A DNA stretch of 64,000 bases from assembly GCA_023653785.1 (NCBI GenBank), contig JAMKCH010071878.1, forward strand, positions 1 through 64,000. Reading direction: 5' to 3'. Position 1 is the stretch's first letter, and each line of letters opens with the position of its first letter. Positions 36,196 to 47,460 of the stretch are shown here, one piece after another. The notes below the pieces were generated by a model. The model was not told where the DNA came from. It saw nothing but the letters and a program-made list of their open reading frames with translations, and did no database searches. A program made the translations under genes and the position numbers. The stretch comes from Ophioderma brevispina. Taxonomy: Eukaryota > Echinodermata > Ophiuroidea > Amphilepidida > Ophiodermatidae.

Positions 36196-36654
36196 CCCGG
36201 GGGGGGGGGGGGGGACAGTGTTATTCAAAGGTGGATATGATCCGGTGAACATGGACCTCCGAAATCACCCTAAACAAGTATTTCCACCGACTAAAAAACA
36301 TCCCTAAAACAAGCATTTGTGTCTGTTTTTGCTACCAAAACAAGTCTTTTTGTCAGTTTTGCCACTCAACAAGTAAGCAAAGCAATGCATTGTGTTGCTA
36401 AAATCTACCCTTAGTTATCTGGCTTTGCTCTGTTGCTTACTTCCAAATTACCATATTTTTATGATTTTGATCTGGACCTACATCCCATTTCGGGGTTTAA
36501 GAAAAACATTACCCTTTTTCCGTATTTTGCTGTTTTGGACACCCTAATCAATGTACATGTAAGCCGCGTACATCCCCTTTTGGAAAAAAATAGACCCTTT
36601 TTACGCGTTTCTTGTTCCGCATAATACTCCACCTTTGAATCAAGGCCCCCCGGG
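36196..36654. mobile_element. 459-bp inverted-repeat element with 7-8-bp target duplication
   Basis: The ends read CCCGGGGGG and then TTCAAAGGTGGA on both sides (left 36196 on; right, reverse-complemented, from 36654). TTGAACA flanks both ends (36189-36195 and 36655-36661), and the duplication can be read as 8 bp (TTGAACAC), as made by hAT transposases. The left end carries an uninterrupted run of 16 G (36199-36214) where the right end has 6. Open frames inside (36433-36624 plus, 36459-36662 minus) have no domain and the minus one crosses the element border. Confidence 0.85.
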
Positions 36655-36959
36655 TTGAACACGCACTAGAGAAGCTCAGGGTTTACTTATTGTGAATGAG
36701 CATAAATATTTGCTGAGTAATGAAAAAAAAAAATCAGTCTAAATCGGAGAGGTGATATCACATGAAATACTTTTCAAAAACCTGATCCGACAATAACTAT
36801 AAAACAATATGTCCTGACTCCCATCTTTGTTGGATGAATCAACTGCCTCACCGCATTGTGTTGTGTTTACAGGTGATTTTATTTCCAGGGTGAATGATTG
36901 CAACAGATTCAAGGGATTTGAGGATTCAATGTTTCCTTATGGAACATTTAAATTAAACC

Positions 36960-38870
36960 AATCTTCACCAATACATTAAGGTTCCACACATGTTGCAGGT
37001 CATATTATTGACTTAATTCGGATCACTTCATGTAGCACTAAAAGTCATTCAGGGACTACCATCTGATCATTATGTAGTAATTGGTGCAGTTGACATCAAG
37101 AAAGTATGTTTCTATAGTAGGTTACGACTTTGTGTGTGACATCATTTGGACATTTAAATGTGATATTTATTCTGCACTTGTCAATATTGACTTGACATCG
37201 CCCAACTTTGCCATAATGTTCAATGATGTGCTGCGTGAGCTACTTGAAAAACACGCACCAAAAAAGACCAAGCCATGGTATACAGACAAGGTTTGGGAAC
37301 AAGCACGGCGAGAATTAGAGATAGAGCTTCCTGACCACACCTACTCTAAAGCTGTTGCAAAAAATTTGCCTCATTCTTACATGGAAAGGTTGATGCAATA
37401 CGTGACAAGCTGGATAATATGGTTTTGCCAAAGATAGTGTTAATGTGGCTGGAAACTGCACCAGCAGCTTTGTTGAATTTGAACCAGTGACAGAGGATTG
37501 TGTTTGGGATCTTGTTATGCAATTATCTTCATCGACGTGCGTTCTGGGATGTACATCAATTTACTACGTTGGCCCATGTGAAACCGCTTATGGTAATGAT
37601 CTAAAAATTATTGGCCCATTGCGAAACTTGTGTTTAATTCTAGAACTCGAGAAAGCAGTCTCATCTCAACTGTAAGTCTATCTGCATAAACTGGCCTTTA
37701 TTCTGATATGGCATCTCAGCATATCGCCAGTTCTATTCCACTGGAACAGCCATGCTTTCGATGTAGTAAATGATTACATTTTTTGCGTATATGTACAAGG
37801 ACAATTGAAGCTGTTGTGAGTGCCTGATTATTTGGCCCGCATTTGAGCCAAATCAACCATTCCATCTTTTTCGAGCGCCCACAAATTGGACGGATTGGGT
37901 GCACTGTGTTACGATGGTTTTAATCATATCTTACTAATTCTTCCCAAGCTGTGGTGTGATGATAAGTTTCGACATTCATATCCTTCTTGCGGTACCCCCC
38001 AGGGATCTGTCAAGGGAACCCTTGGATTTCCTCTTATATTATTATGGTCCTTTGAGGACGTGATAGTGAACATAGCGGAATATGCACATGTACACAACTG
38101 TATTTAGTAATGCAGTCATCCAAGAACTCTGAAGCTAGTAGGCTTTCTACGAATCGCACCCTTCCCAGTATACCAGCTATTGTAATCGGTGATGCCAGAA
38201 TTAACACTGCGCCGATTCTGCTCAGGATCTTGGTTGTTACCCTGGATAGGACACTTCAAATTAAGATCACATTAGAACATCGCAACGCTCTGCGTCTTTT
38301 GCAATGTACAAGAATTGGACAGATCCGTAGGTATTGAGATCAACCTACCACAGAAAGCTTGATGTCCACTATGAATTAGAAGATTTAATAATTCTGTGTT
38401 CTTTGTTTAGTTTTTCCTCCATCATATTTCACCTTTACAACGTGTACAAACTCCAGCATCGGACTTTGTCACTTTGACAAACTGATTTGATCACATTTCG
38501 CCTGTTCTGACAATCTCCACGGCGACAAGTTAGACAGACATCCGTTATTCATCAAGTCCTTATTCATTACCTATAAGATACGAATGGTAGGTTTCCCAAG
38601 AACCTCGAGGAACTTATTTCGGATTATAATCAAAGTAATTTCCTACGCTCAGTCGTCGAAAGGTCAATTCTTTGGTGCTGGTCCACGAAATTGACTATGT
38701 ATGGGTACCGGGCTTTTACCATTGCAGCTCCCCGTATGTTGAACAGCCTCCCGTGGTTTATTATGTACCAACTGTTTCCACTTTTAAATAATGAAGATAT
38801 ACTTTTTTTTTTATCAGAGTGATTTTGATTTTATAATTTATTATGAATTTACAATTGGTGCCCCCTAGCC
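36960..38870 (+). mobile_element. Long decayed LINE: endonuclease end, RT and C-terminus
   Basis: Plus-strand fragments keep LINE order. The endonuclease end is 'HVAGHIIDLI' (about 36990-37020) and then 'LPSDHYVVIG', with the SDH catalytic motif at 37062-37070. The linker 'VLRELLEKHAPKKTKPWYTD' lies at about 37225-37285. Next comes an RT N-terminal part 'EFEPVTEDCVWDLV' (37478-37520), then 'GTPQGSV' (37991-38010), 'EYAHVHN' in place of the catalytic YADD (38076-38097), and 'VVTLDRTL'. A C-terminal 'YGYRAFTIAAPRMLNSLP' follows (about 38700-38755). Many frame changes and stops, and loss of the catalytic Asp pair, make it inactive. It resembles CR1/L2-type elements. Confidence 0.85.
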
Positions 38871-38874
38871 CCCC

Positions 38875-39950
38875 GACGAGGACAACAACAGACGCATAGA
38901 AGACGTTCTATAGTCTCCTGATTCCTTCCTTAAGTCAAAAGGATTCAGAAAAAAAGTATATTTTGCCTATTCTGTACACGTTATGTTTTTTCAATAACAA
39001 GCCCAAATGTAAAGGTCAACGTTTGAACTTACAATGGGTCAACATTGAAAAATAGATTCGATTTCGATCAAAACCCTCCAAGTTTCGTACATCAATATTC
39101 GAAATAGATTAACCCAGATATTTTCTTTTAGAGAAAATATCAAATTTTGTTGCCATAAATATATCACAGTCCAGCACCTGTAGCTGGTTAAAATAATATT
39201 GCTGTACTTTTGTCGGAGACATTGTAATTAAAGTCAGTGCTATTTATTTGACCCCTATAGGAACCATATATAGGTGAAACTATACCTTTTCTTGTGTTTA
39301 ATTTCTTTCTTCCTGCCAGGCAATTTTGGATGAACATTTTTTATTCTTATCTATCTTTCTGAATCCCTGTGAACCCGAGGAAGACACTTATGGCAGTTAT
39401 TAAACAAGATTAACTACTTTGTACTTTGCAACTGTCATAAACATTAAGAGCTCCATGGATTTCAGGGGTCCAATTCAAAAAAAACAAATACCTCCCAATA
39501 TCAAAATGAATTTGATTAGTAAATAAATACCCATGGCGTAATGTTACTATTTATGAAATATTGCAATAGTTTTTTTAATCGGAAGTTAACAACACTACTA
39601 TTAGAAAATGTTCTTCCAAATCCAAAGCGAATTTCATAAATCCGGAATTCAATCCGTCTAATACCCTGAAGCACATTTTTTGGTGACGTTTAAAGGAAAT
39701 ATAATTGTGTGTCATCAGCGCACACAGGTGGCCAAGGTTGTTTTTTACAAAGAGATTATGACCAGGGTAAGTATCAACGTAACCAGCAATGGCCACAGAC
39801 TGAACCCTGTGGAAAATACAATCATGACTAACTGGGTTTGATAACACATGATTAATACGATCATATTGAGATCTCTCCAGCCGAAATAAACCAACACCCT
39901 TTTACGAGGCATTACCATAACAACCGGGGTAGCATGAACTCGACATAGCT
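38875..39950. other. Unassigned DNA
   Basis: No gene or repeat recognised. The 39575-39847 minus-strand frame has no domain I know. Confidence 0.4.
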
Positions 39951-39959
39951 GCAGGTTGA

Positions 39960-41290
39960 TTTCAATTGCAGAATACAAATTCTCTGACCTCTTTCAAACG
40001 AAGGTTAGCTGTTGCATTCCTGTTGTTTGTGTAGTGTAAAAACGACGCAATGTGATAGAGTGTGTTTGCAAATGCAACAAATTCGAACATGCAATAAACG
40101 CATCAAAGACTGTCCCAATGATAGTTGTGTGAAGTATAGATGGCATGAAAAATAAATGCAGAAACTGAAATGAAATGAAGGTCAATGGATTTTATCATAT
40201 ATTATAATCCAGGAAATACTTGTGAATGTGTTAGCATCAACTACTCAAAGAGTACCGTAATTGCCACATTTAAATAAATGATGTATTAAACCTTTCAATC
40301 CTAACATGAAAAGAACACAAAGGAATACAATGTAATAAGCCGACCCTGCTCATCGGGGAATAATCTGCAAATTGGAGAAATCCCAATAACAACTTTACGC
40401 CAATTTTAATACGTGATAAAACCCATTGCTACTTCATAATCAATTAATGGTTTCATTACGCTGTTTGTGTAGATGTTTCATTTATTTCTGTTTCGATGGC
40501 TTTAACATTCTCCTTGTTTATATGCATAACTCATCTTTAATATAAAAGGAATACAGAAGAACATTGATAAAACTATTGGTTTTAGCTGCTTTATCGCTCA
40601 TATTTTAAGTCCGTAATTCTGAAAGACAAATGTACGACCCAATTTCACATAGCTAGGACAGTTATAACTGGTAGAGTATTCAGCAGGCTACTGTTATATT
40701 AGGAACTCCAATGTATACCATGCACCCACCGTGCTATACAGCAGGTACAGTGGAACGGGTGTTACTGTTCCTTAATGTATTGCACACGCGTATTTCCAAC
40801 CCCCTGAGACTTAGTAATGTTTGGTTCTCTTTACTCTAAAATAATATTGAAATACAGTTATTTTTAAAAAAGGGTATGGTTGGATTCGAACCTGTGATTA
40901 ACTGCATGTATAAATCACTGTCAATCCATACACTAGCGCAGGAGGATGTGGGAGGAGGTGTTTTAATCTACATTAGCTTTACGGAATAATAAAGCGATAA
41001 GACTATTGTGATATGATAGCACTGTATGGAGTGTATAATTGAGTCAGTTATAACAGGTACCTGATGAATAGTAATAGATTAACCAGTTTAAACAGGTTCC
41101 TGCTATGGAATAGTGGGACCACAACACAATGTTCCACTGCATTAATTACTTCTCAACGTCTTTGCTTTATCGTCTTTTGCCCATACCCTATCTCAATTCA
41201 GTATTAACGACTTTGACCTAAATTTATATATATTTATACAGGGTGACTTATGGAGGTTGCCTATAAAACGTGTTGTATTTAAAGCAATAT
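39960..41290. repeat. Diverged third copy of the 51.4/60.1-kb duplicated segment
   Basis: It aligns in order with 51420-52755. Shared blocks are GCAAATTC-TTTCAAA at the left, TGTAGTG-AAACGACGCAA-TGATAGAG, CTACTCAAAGAGTACCGTAAT, ATTAACTC/TTTCATTA blocks, TTTGCTTTATCGTCTTTT-CCC and finally AAAACGTGTTGTATTTAA. Similarity is much lower than between the other two copies, and about 500 bp in the middle (40600-41100) is largely different. It ends at the same point where the homology of the LINE-bearing part begins in the other copies. Confidence 0.65.
40868..40950 (-). other. tRNA-like (SINE head) candidate, minus strand
   Basis: On the minus strand a B-box-like GGTTCGAATCC is preceded by a weak A-box (TAGTGTATGG) about 45 bases upstream and followed by a T-run. 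The T-arm stem would have mismatches, so it is not a functional tRNA gene. A decayed SINE head is the likely explanation. Confidence 0.35.
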
Positions 41291-41979
41291 GGCACATTTT
41301 TTTAAGAGCGCCCCAAATTCAAAATTTGATATTTTTGCACAGTTCGGTATTGGAATTGTCTAGGAAAACTAAACCTGCGAACGTAGACGGCCCTAAAAAA
41401 TTCGTATTTATCACAAAAATAAGCGATTTTGTAATTGAATTGGGATCCCAGATTGGACTTAACGGCAGAGCTGGAATATGCACTACGTATGTACGTCATG
41501 ATGAATAGTGCCACTCGAGAAATAACCTTTAACTGACTGCCCCGAACTATAAAACAAACTATATGGGATGAGCGCGTGACACGTACATGGCGCTATTTCC
41601 GGCTATTTAACATTGGAAGGCAGTTTCAAGCAAGCCGTTGAATATTATCGGGATCCCGATAATACTTATTTGTACAAATTCCGTGGTTGTGGACAACATA
41701 GACATTTTTCGAAGATGAACCATTCACAAGTATAGATTTACAGCCAGTTACCAATGCAACCGTGTGAAAATCTCCCAAGTTTGAAAAATTGGGGTGCGCC
41801 CTTCAAAAATGTGCTTAACTTGCTTTAAGTATACATAACACAAACATAACATAGCATAACAAATAAGGGTCTTGTTAAGCAACGCGCTCCCTGCTTGTGT
41901 CTTTTCTGTTTAGTTTATCTTTTGTAGCTCTTTTCTCGGTAACACAGACCAGTGGAAGAAACAAAGCAAACAAGAAAGA

Positions 41980-42395
41980 TTACACGGCATTCGTACTGAG
42001 ATAGGTAGAGGTTAGGTTTCATAGTCCGTTTAAACCTGTCAATGGTGGGAGCCTCAGTGCAGGGAAAGTGTGTTCCATAAGGAAGGCCGCGACAGTTAAG
42101 CCTTTGTGTAGATTGTCAGACGATGAGTGAGTGATTGGTCTCTGTGGTGGTCTGGCTCTAAGACTTTAACTGTTTGTGAATAATGAGGAACCTGAACATT
42201 TAAATGATTTGTAAACACAGAGACACAGTTTGAAAGAGGACTGTAGGAGTAAGTCGAGCAGTGCAGCAGGGCAAGTCTCGAACCAGATTTAATGAGTTTG
42301 GCAGATTTCTTTAGGGTTGACTGAAGGCGGTCGAGTTCTTGTGATGTCGTTCCATGCAGTAGGTCATTACCATAATCCAGTCGAGATAGCATTAA
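41980..42395 (-). mobile_element. LINE 3' coding fragment, minus strand
   Basis: On the minus strand the sequence starts at 'SRLDYGNDLLHG' followed by 'LDRLQSTLKKSAKLI'. After frame changes it reaches a segment that reads 'SRPSLWNTLSLH' near 42075. These are the conserved C-terminal blocks (SRLDYGN... LQ...A..I ... LWN.LP) of CR1/L2-like LINE reverse transcriptases. It directly abuts an R3 repeat copy at about 42395, and a single open frame runs across that junction, so the apparent protein start is artificial. Confidence 0.8.
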
Positions 42396-42645
42396 AGGGA
42401 GATAACACGTTACCCCCAAACCCTATCGTAAAGTTTCGCGCCGATATTTTAATCCGTTTTGATGTGAGACCTAAAAAAGTAATTTTGTAAGCCCCATGGG
42501 CAAAATGGGCAAGATGTAATTTGATCATAACATCCAAACCAAATATTGTTTGGTTCTATTCTAGAGAATAAAATTATAAAAATAACAACTTTTTTTCAGA
42601 CACCAAAATGTTGACCACTTTCGGTAAAATCTTAAAGCGGCACTG
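42395..42645 (-). repeat. Repeat family R3, copy C, minus strand
   Basis: Reverse-complemented, it aligns with 30020-30240: AGTGGTCAACATTTTGGT, CATGGGGCTTA, CACATCAAAACGGAT and GCGCGAAACTTTACG are in the same order. It ends in AAAGGGAGATAAC (plus strand, about 42394-42406), next to the LINE fragment. Confidence 0.7.
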
Positions 42646-42760
42646 GCACATTTTCAGAAAATATGAAATTTCTTCAATTTGCTTGGCCATTGGAAGAATA
42701 GAGATATATTTTACACATGAAAATAACATACCCCAAAACAGATAGGGACACCCTTACCTA
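42640..42760 (-). repeat. Copy of the 7.6-kb LINE-associated repeat
   Basis: Reverse-complemented, it matches 7610-7730, including TCTATCTGTTTTGGG-TATG, AAAATATATCTCTATTCTT and GTGCCGCTTTA. It directly adjoins R3 copy C. Confidence 0.65.
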
Positions 42761-42901
42761 AATAACTACCATTCAACTAGAACTCGAAAGCCATTCATTA
42801 TGAATGGTAACAAAACCGCTAATCGAATGCTATATTTTGAATGCCTATCAATACAGTGTGAGTACAGCATGATAGCCCTCAACCACTTATAGGACCTCGT
42901 G

Positions 42902-43220
42902 GACCATTCGCCAACCCTTCGCTTACCCCTCCTCAGAGCCGAAATATGCAAATGAGGTAAGCCCCCGAGGGTTACTGAACCGAATGCTAGGGAAATGGGA
43001 GGGCTATTGAGGGCGAATGCCTGTTAGCATTCGTATCACCTATAGGCGGTTGCTTACCCCTCAACCGCCTAGGCGGTTGCTTACCCCTCAACCGCCTATA
43101 GACGGTTGCCTTTGCGGGCCATTTACCAACCCTTCGCCTTACCCTCCTCAGAGCCGAAATATGCAAATGAGGGTATTAATAGACTCGAGGGCTGACTGAA
43201 TCGATAAATAGGGGAATGGG
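42902..43220. repeat. Duplicated ~105-bp unit around a palindromic 27-bp tandem pair
   Basis: Two diverged ~105-bp units (42902-43010 and 43117-43220) share CCAACCCTTCGC, CCTCAGAGCCGAAATATGCA and CGAGGG-ACTGAA blocks. Between them lie two exact, adjacent 27-bp copies (43044-43070 and 43071-43097), each bounded by AGGCGGTTG and CAACCGCCT, plus a partial third. A frame at 43017-43199 is produced by the tandem copies and is not a gene. Confidence 0.85.
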
Positions 43221-43994
43221 TCGTCCACTATTAACACTCCGACGGCAATAACAAGCAATGAGTGCCTCGAATTGCCGGTGGCGTGTTCCATAGCAGCGGG
43301 AAAATACTTGCCAAAAACTGGTATTGGAGCTAGTGGGCGGAAAATATCGTAAGTTACGAACGGAAAGCCTATAAAATGCATGTGGGAAACAATGACATTC
43401 AAATTGTAATGAAATGCAGGAAGGCACTACGTTTCAATACTGCATCCACAGGAAGAGTTAGAGTTAGTAGTAGACTTTCAGCCATTCATTTGTCCCATTA
43501 TCCTTTTTTGAATTCCCCAATTGCATGTTGGAAAAAAGCGTATAAAACTTCTGAAAACCGTGTGTACTCAGCATGAATTGGTGATTGATCAAACCATGGT
43601 TTTATTTTGTTTGGGAGTGATGACGTCGAAGATCAGAGAAAGAGTCTCAACCTTCGCCGTACCGGCCACGTACGCTTAAGTGTATTACACACACGCACTC
43701 ACACTGTTACTGCGGGTTGGAATGAGATTACATAAGGTGGACTGAATGATCATGACTGCTCGATAGGATGTTATCCGAACTTTCCGAAGTGCTGTCAAAG
43801 TACTGGGTGCCACCATTTTTGTAAACAAGACAGCGTGAGTATCTCAAAACGGGGAATATAATTCACCGTTCTCGTTGGCAGTAAGGGAATTCATAAAAAG
43901 GGAAGCTGTAGGTAAGAAGTCATAATTAATCCCTGTGATATCGGTTAAGTTGGACATATTTCTTGTTAGAACTTTCTTGATTTTTTGTGGGGGG

Positions 43995-44215
43995 ACGACC
44001 GGCACCCGAAGCAATGACGCTTCTGCGGGGAAGACGTTCTGACGGCAGTCCGCAGCATGCCGCTTGCGCCCCTGACGGGGAATAGTCAGGACGGCATCGT
44101 AGCAATGCGCCCCTGAGGGGAGGGGAAACGTCCGACAGGACCGCAGGCAATGGGTCCCCGAGTCTGACCGGCACGCAAAGCAATCCTGATGTTCCGACTG
44201 ACAATTGCAAAAAGG
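43995..44215. repeat. GC-rich ~50-bp minisatellite, block 1
   Basis: About five diverged tandem units each begin with GAC-GGCA, pass through GCAATGCGCCCCTG and end GGGGAAACGTCC-like. The long minus-strand open frame over this stretch (43844-44368) is a by-product of the repeat composition, with no recognisable domain. A related block is at 44795-44935. Confidence 0.7.
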
Positions 44216-44294
44216 AATAAGTTGCAAATTAATTGCTTGCAATTGCCATCGGACACGTGTTCTAAGGGCTAAGGATGAGTCAGCCTTCTGCCAG

Positions 44295-44370
44295 AATTCA
44301 GTATTCTGCCACCACATCTTTTCACATGCGTTTATCTGGCGGCTGCCGAATTCATAGGGTGGTGGCACAA
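44295..44370. repeat. TGCCACCA...TGGTGGCA cassette, copy 1
   Basis: A ~76-bp unit begins AATTCAGTATTCTGCCACCA, contains GGCTGCCGAATTCATAGG and ends GGTGGTGGCA. The TGCCACCA/TGGTGGCA ends are inverted, so each unit can form a hairpin. Further copies lie at 45531-45608 and 45801-45893. Confidence 0.75.
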
Positions 44371-44559
44371 TAATTAAATTATAGAACCCCCAGAAGCCTC
44401 GAGACAGTAATATAAAAAATGCCGTCAGACGGTAGTATCACATTTGTTTGACCACAATCCATCCACAGGAAGAATGAGGGTATAGGGGTATGGTAGGTGT
44501 ATATAGACCATGACTTCACGGTAATGTGAAGCTACCACATTACCCGTTAGTATACGTGG

Positions 44560-44712
44560 CTCCAAATTTGAGTAATAATTTCTTGGCTCTGGCGTACGCG
44601 CGCGTTGCTTGAAATGCGTCTACGTGCAACCCAGTGTGCCGCCGTTTTTGGCGGGGAAAGAGGATCGCGTACCTAGTAAATTGGCCAAGAAAAATTATTA
44701 CTCCAACTATAG
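44560..44712. repeat. Inverted repeat GAGTAATAATTTCTTGGC
   Basis: GAGTAATAATTTCTTGGC near 44570-44588 pairs with GGCCAAGAAAAATTATTACTC at about 44682-44702. GGCGTACGC and GCGTACC lie at the inner sides. It is probably a short hairpin MITE in the repeat cluster. Confidence 0.5.
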
Positions 44713-44940
44713 GTCCCCGTCAGCAATAACAAGCAATTAGTGCTTTTAAAAGATTGTCGGTTGGGACGTTTTCCCCGCAGCATGTTAAATGTTAATGTCC
44801 GACCGGCAGTTCGCAGTTCGCAGCCATGTGCCCCTGCGGGGGAAACTTCCGACAGGCTGTCCACGGCAATGCGCCCTTCTGTGGGGGAATGGAAAAAATG
44901 TTGACCGGCAATTACAAGCAATTGAAACAAATTGCTTGTT
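44710..44940. repeat. GC-rich ~50-bp minisatellite, block 2
   Basis: The same unit type as at 43995-44215 (GACCGGCAGT..., GCCATGTGCCCCTGCGGGGG, GACAGGCTGTCC...), with two to three units. AGCAATAACAAGCAAT at about 44720 also occurs at about 43240, so the flanks of the array are shared too. Confidence 0.65.
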
Positions 44941-45530
44941 AATTTGCGTTCAGACGGTAATATGGGCAAACGCTAAGCCTAGGGAGTGTTTCATAATACA
45001 TTTGGTTGTAGGGGGCTGGAAGAAAATTAGACTCGTGTACACAGTCCTGTCATGGATGGGAAGTTTCGGATATTCATTTTTTGTCCCCCCCCAGCCAAGG
45101 GAATGAAAAGTCGTTGTTTAAGATTTGCGTTCGTCGCCCCGCATTGCTCCCAAAACTGCCGCCAAAAATTTTCATATTTAATTTCAAAAAAATTCAAAAT
45201 CATTCAAATATCTAGAAGGAGACAAATTGCAACAAAACAACATGACAAGCTCAAGCGTACATCATGCAGAGGCTCTCTGAACATGACAAACTTCTACCTG
45301 GGCTCGTGCCATTTGAAAAAATGTGCAGACGCCAAATCTAAAACTTTCCATGACTCGAGCTGCTTGATAATTTTTTGATGCGCCTCTAGGCTTGGGACAA
45401 TTTGTTTTTGTTTACATGTTTATCTCCCCCATATTCCACCCCCCGTTATGCAGTTTATGAACACTCCGTACAAATGCTTTTTTTTTTTTATTAAACATGC
45501 TAACTGCTTATCCATAAAATATGGGAATGC

Positions 45531-45893
45531 ATTAGTATTCTGCCACCCATCCTTCAACACATGTTTATTCTCGTTGAGGCTGCCGCCGATCCTTAGGATT
45601 GTGGCACATACTAAATTCTTCCTTTTTTTAAGGTGCAAAGGATATATTCTGTTGTCAAGGTTTTTAAACGGTGGCGAAAATATGGTACGACGTCTATTAG
45701 TATACCTGTCGTGCCTGTGGAATTCAGCTCGGCGGGCTTGATTTCACAGCCAGTGGTGTCGAGCCAGTCTGTGACCGTGGCCGTACCGTACATGCGTATT
45801 AATTCAGTATTCTCGCCACCACATTCTTCAACATGAAGTTTATTCACGTTGAGGCTGCTGATTCATAGGGGGGTGGTGGCACACACAGTACAA
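45531..45893. repeat. TGCCACCA...TGGTGGCA cassette, copies 2 and 3
   Basis: Copy 2 (45531-45608) and copy 3 (45801-45893) share GTATTCT-GCCACC, CTTCAACA-ATG-TTTATTC, CGTTGAGGCTGC and GTGGCACA in order. The ~190 bp between them looks unique. Open frames on both strands here overlap each other and carry no domain. Confidence 0.75.
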
Positions 45894-45899
45894 AATATT

Positions 45900-46700
45900 T
45901 TCTGAAATGATCCAATTTCTGGTCAGGTTTCAAGCTGTAGCAAGTTAACGTTAGTTTCAAATTTCTATTCAAACCTTGTTCAAACTGCTATCGTCTCTGT
46001 CAGTTGCTATCTTACATCGTGATAGCATTACGAACAGTCCGCGACACTTATCACATCCATTTCAAACATGCTGTCATGTAGCAGAGATGAAGGAATGAAA
46101 ACAGGTCATTGCCAACAGGAGTGCATGCCAACAGACAGCAACAGTAAATTCAAAATCGGAATCACCATTCCGGCGAACGAAATGTGGGGGGCCCAACTTC
46201 TTCTTCGCCTTGTTTGTGTTATTTTTGATAATAATTTAATCAATTAATAATTACAGATGATTAATTCTGGCAACAATAAAACAAAAGTATATTTCAGTTC
46301 ATTTGACAGTCTCATTCTAGATGTCATTTCAGCAAGCAGCATTTCTCATCTAGATGTATTTCAGCAAGCAGCATTGGCTTCTGACAAATGAGGAAGAGGA
46401 GAAGGCGGTGTTTGTATTTTTTTTTTTTAAAAGACACTAAAATATGGCTGTTTTCATCTGAAAATTTATTCAGTTGCATGAGAAAAAAGCGAGACTTTTT
46501 TTTTTAATTAAGTTGCTTAACAGGAAGCGATCCCCTAGAGGTCTTAAGAATCCACGAGAGTGACTGTGTGGCCTGGGGGCTTTAATAAACCAAATTAGGC
46601 CTATTCCATTCATCACATTTCAGGATTGAAAACAGATTAATTTAATATACTTAGAAAGATATAAAAAGAAGGCCCTTTAAAGGGGCAACCAGAGATTTTT
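45900..46700. other. Unassigned DNA with a 33-bp tandem duplication
   Basis: No gene recognised. At about 46315-46375 the block TCTAGATGT-ATTTCAGCAAG occurs twice in tandem, each time followed by CAGCATT. Confidence 0.45.
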
Positions 46701-46703
46701 TTG

Positions 46704-46842
46704 GTAGACGTTTCATATAGAAGTCCCATGGATGCACATGAGTATTGCCATTCATTCCCGTCATGTGCTGTATGCCGTTGTGCAGTAAATCAATTGTAAT
46801 ACCTCCTTTGCATCACTGGGACTTCTATATGAAAACGTCTAC
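46704..46842. mobile_element. Hairpin MITE, copy 1 (139 bp)
   Basis: The ends are GTAGACGTTTCATATAG and, reverse-complemented, GTAGACGTTTTCATATAG, and the pairing continues through AAGTCCCA. The family is shared with 60589-60740. The interior is also partly self-complementary, so the whole element can fold. No coding capacity. Confidence 0.88.
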
Positions 46843-47460
46843 CTTCATTTGCTGGGTGCGGGGGGCGGAGCAAGGGGGGGGAGTGAAATTTGGGAGCGAA
46901 AGTGCTGTTGTTTAAGATTTAAAAAAAGAAAAAGGTCCCCCCCCCCCCTTGATGCACAATGGTTTAAAATTAATTCTATTTAATGTAACTACTAAAAAAA
47001 AATACAATGACCCTAATATAATATGGAGTTTTTAAAATTGTAACACTTATTGCAGGGGGCACAATGATGATGTTAACCCATAAAATTTAAGAATGGGTCA
47101 GAATGGGTACTCTTTCTGTCTGATCTATAACTGCAGCTATGGCCTTGGCCACCATCTTGTCATCACATAGGGCGACATATCATTATGGCATCCTGTTCAT
47201 TGTAAAATAATGGCCCTGATGCGGAATGCCTTACAAATTGTTGAAATTTGACTTAAGTATAGCTTCCTCAGGCGCGCCTATTTTCAGCCGAATGGCCTGA
47301 TGCGCATGCCTATAATTATAAACAAAAATTGCTGATACAATGCAATTTTCATCTTGAATGGTTAGAAAACTTGAAATGAAATTGAGGGCTAGTATGTTTC
47401 TCAGGATTTGCTGTGAATTTTGTTCGCGGGGTACACCCTAGCTTTCGATGCCAGAACAGT

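Noticed and set aside
40868..40950. Functional tRNA gene on the minus strand
   Set aside because: A B-box-like motif is present, but the T-arm does not pair and the acceptor stem is not evident. A SINE remnant is more likely.
42393..42419. Start of the minus-strand LINE protein at 42419
   Set aside because: The first residues come from the adjoining R3 repeat. LINE similarity begins only at about 42395.
43844..44368. 174-codon minus-strand open frame as a gene
   Set aside because: It runs through the GC-rich minisatellite and one TGCCACCA cassette. Its openness follows from the stop-poor repeat units.
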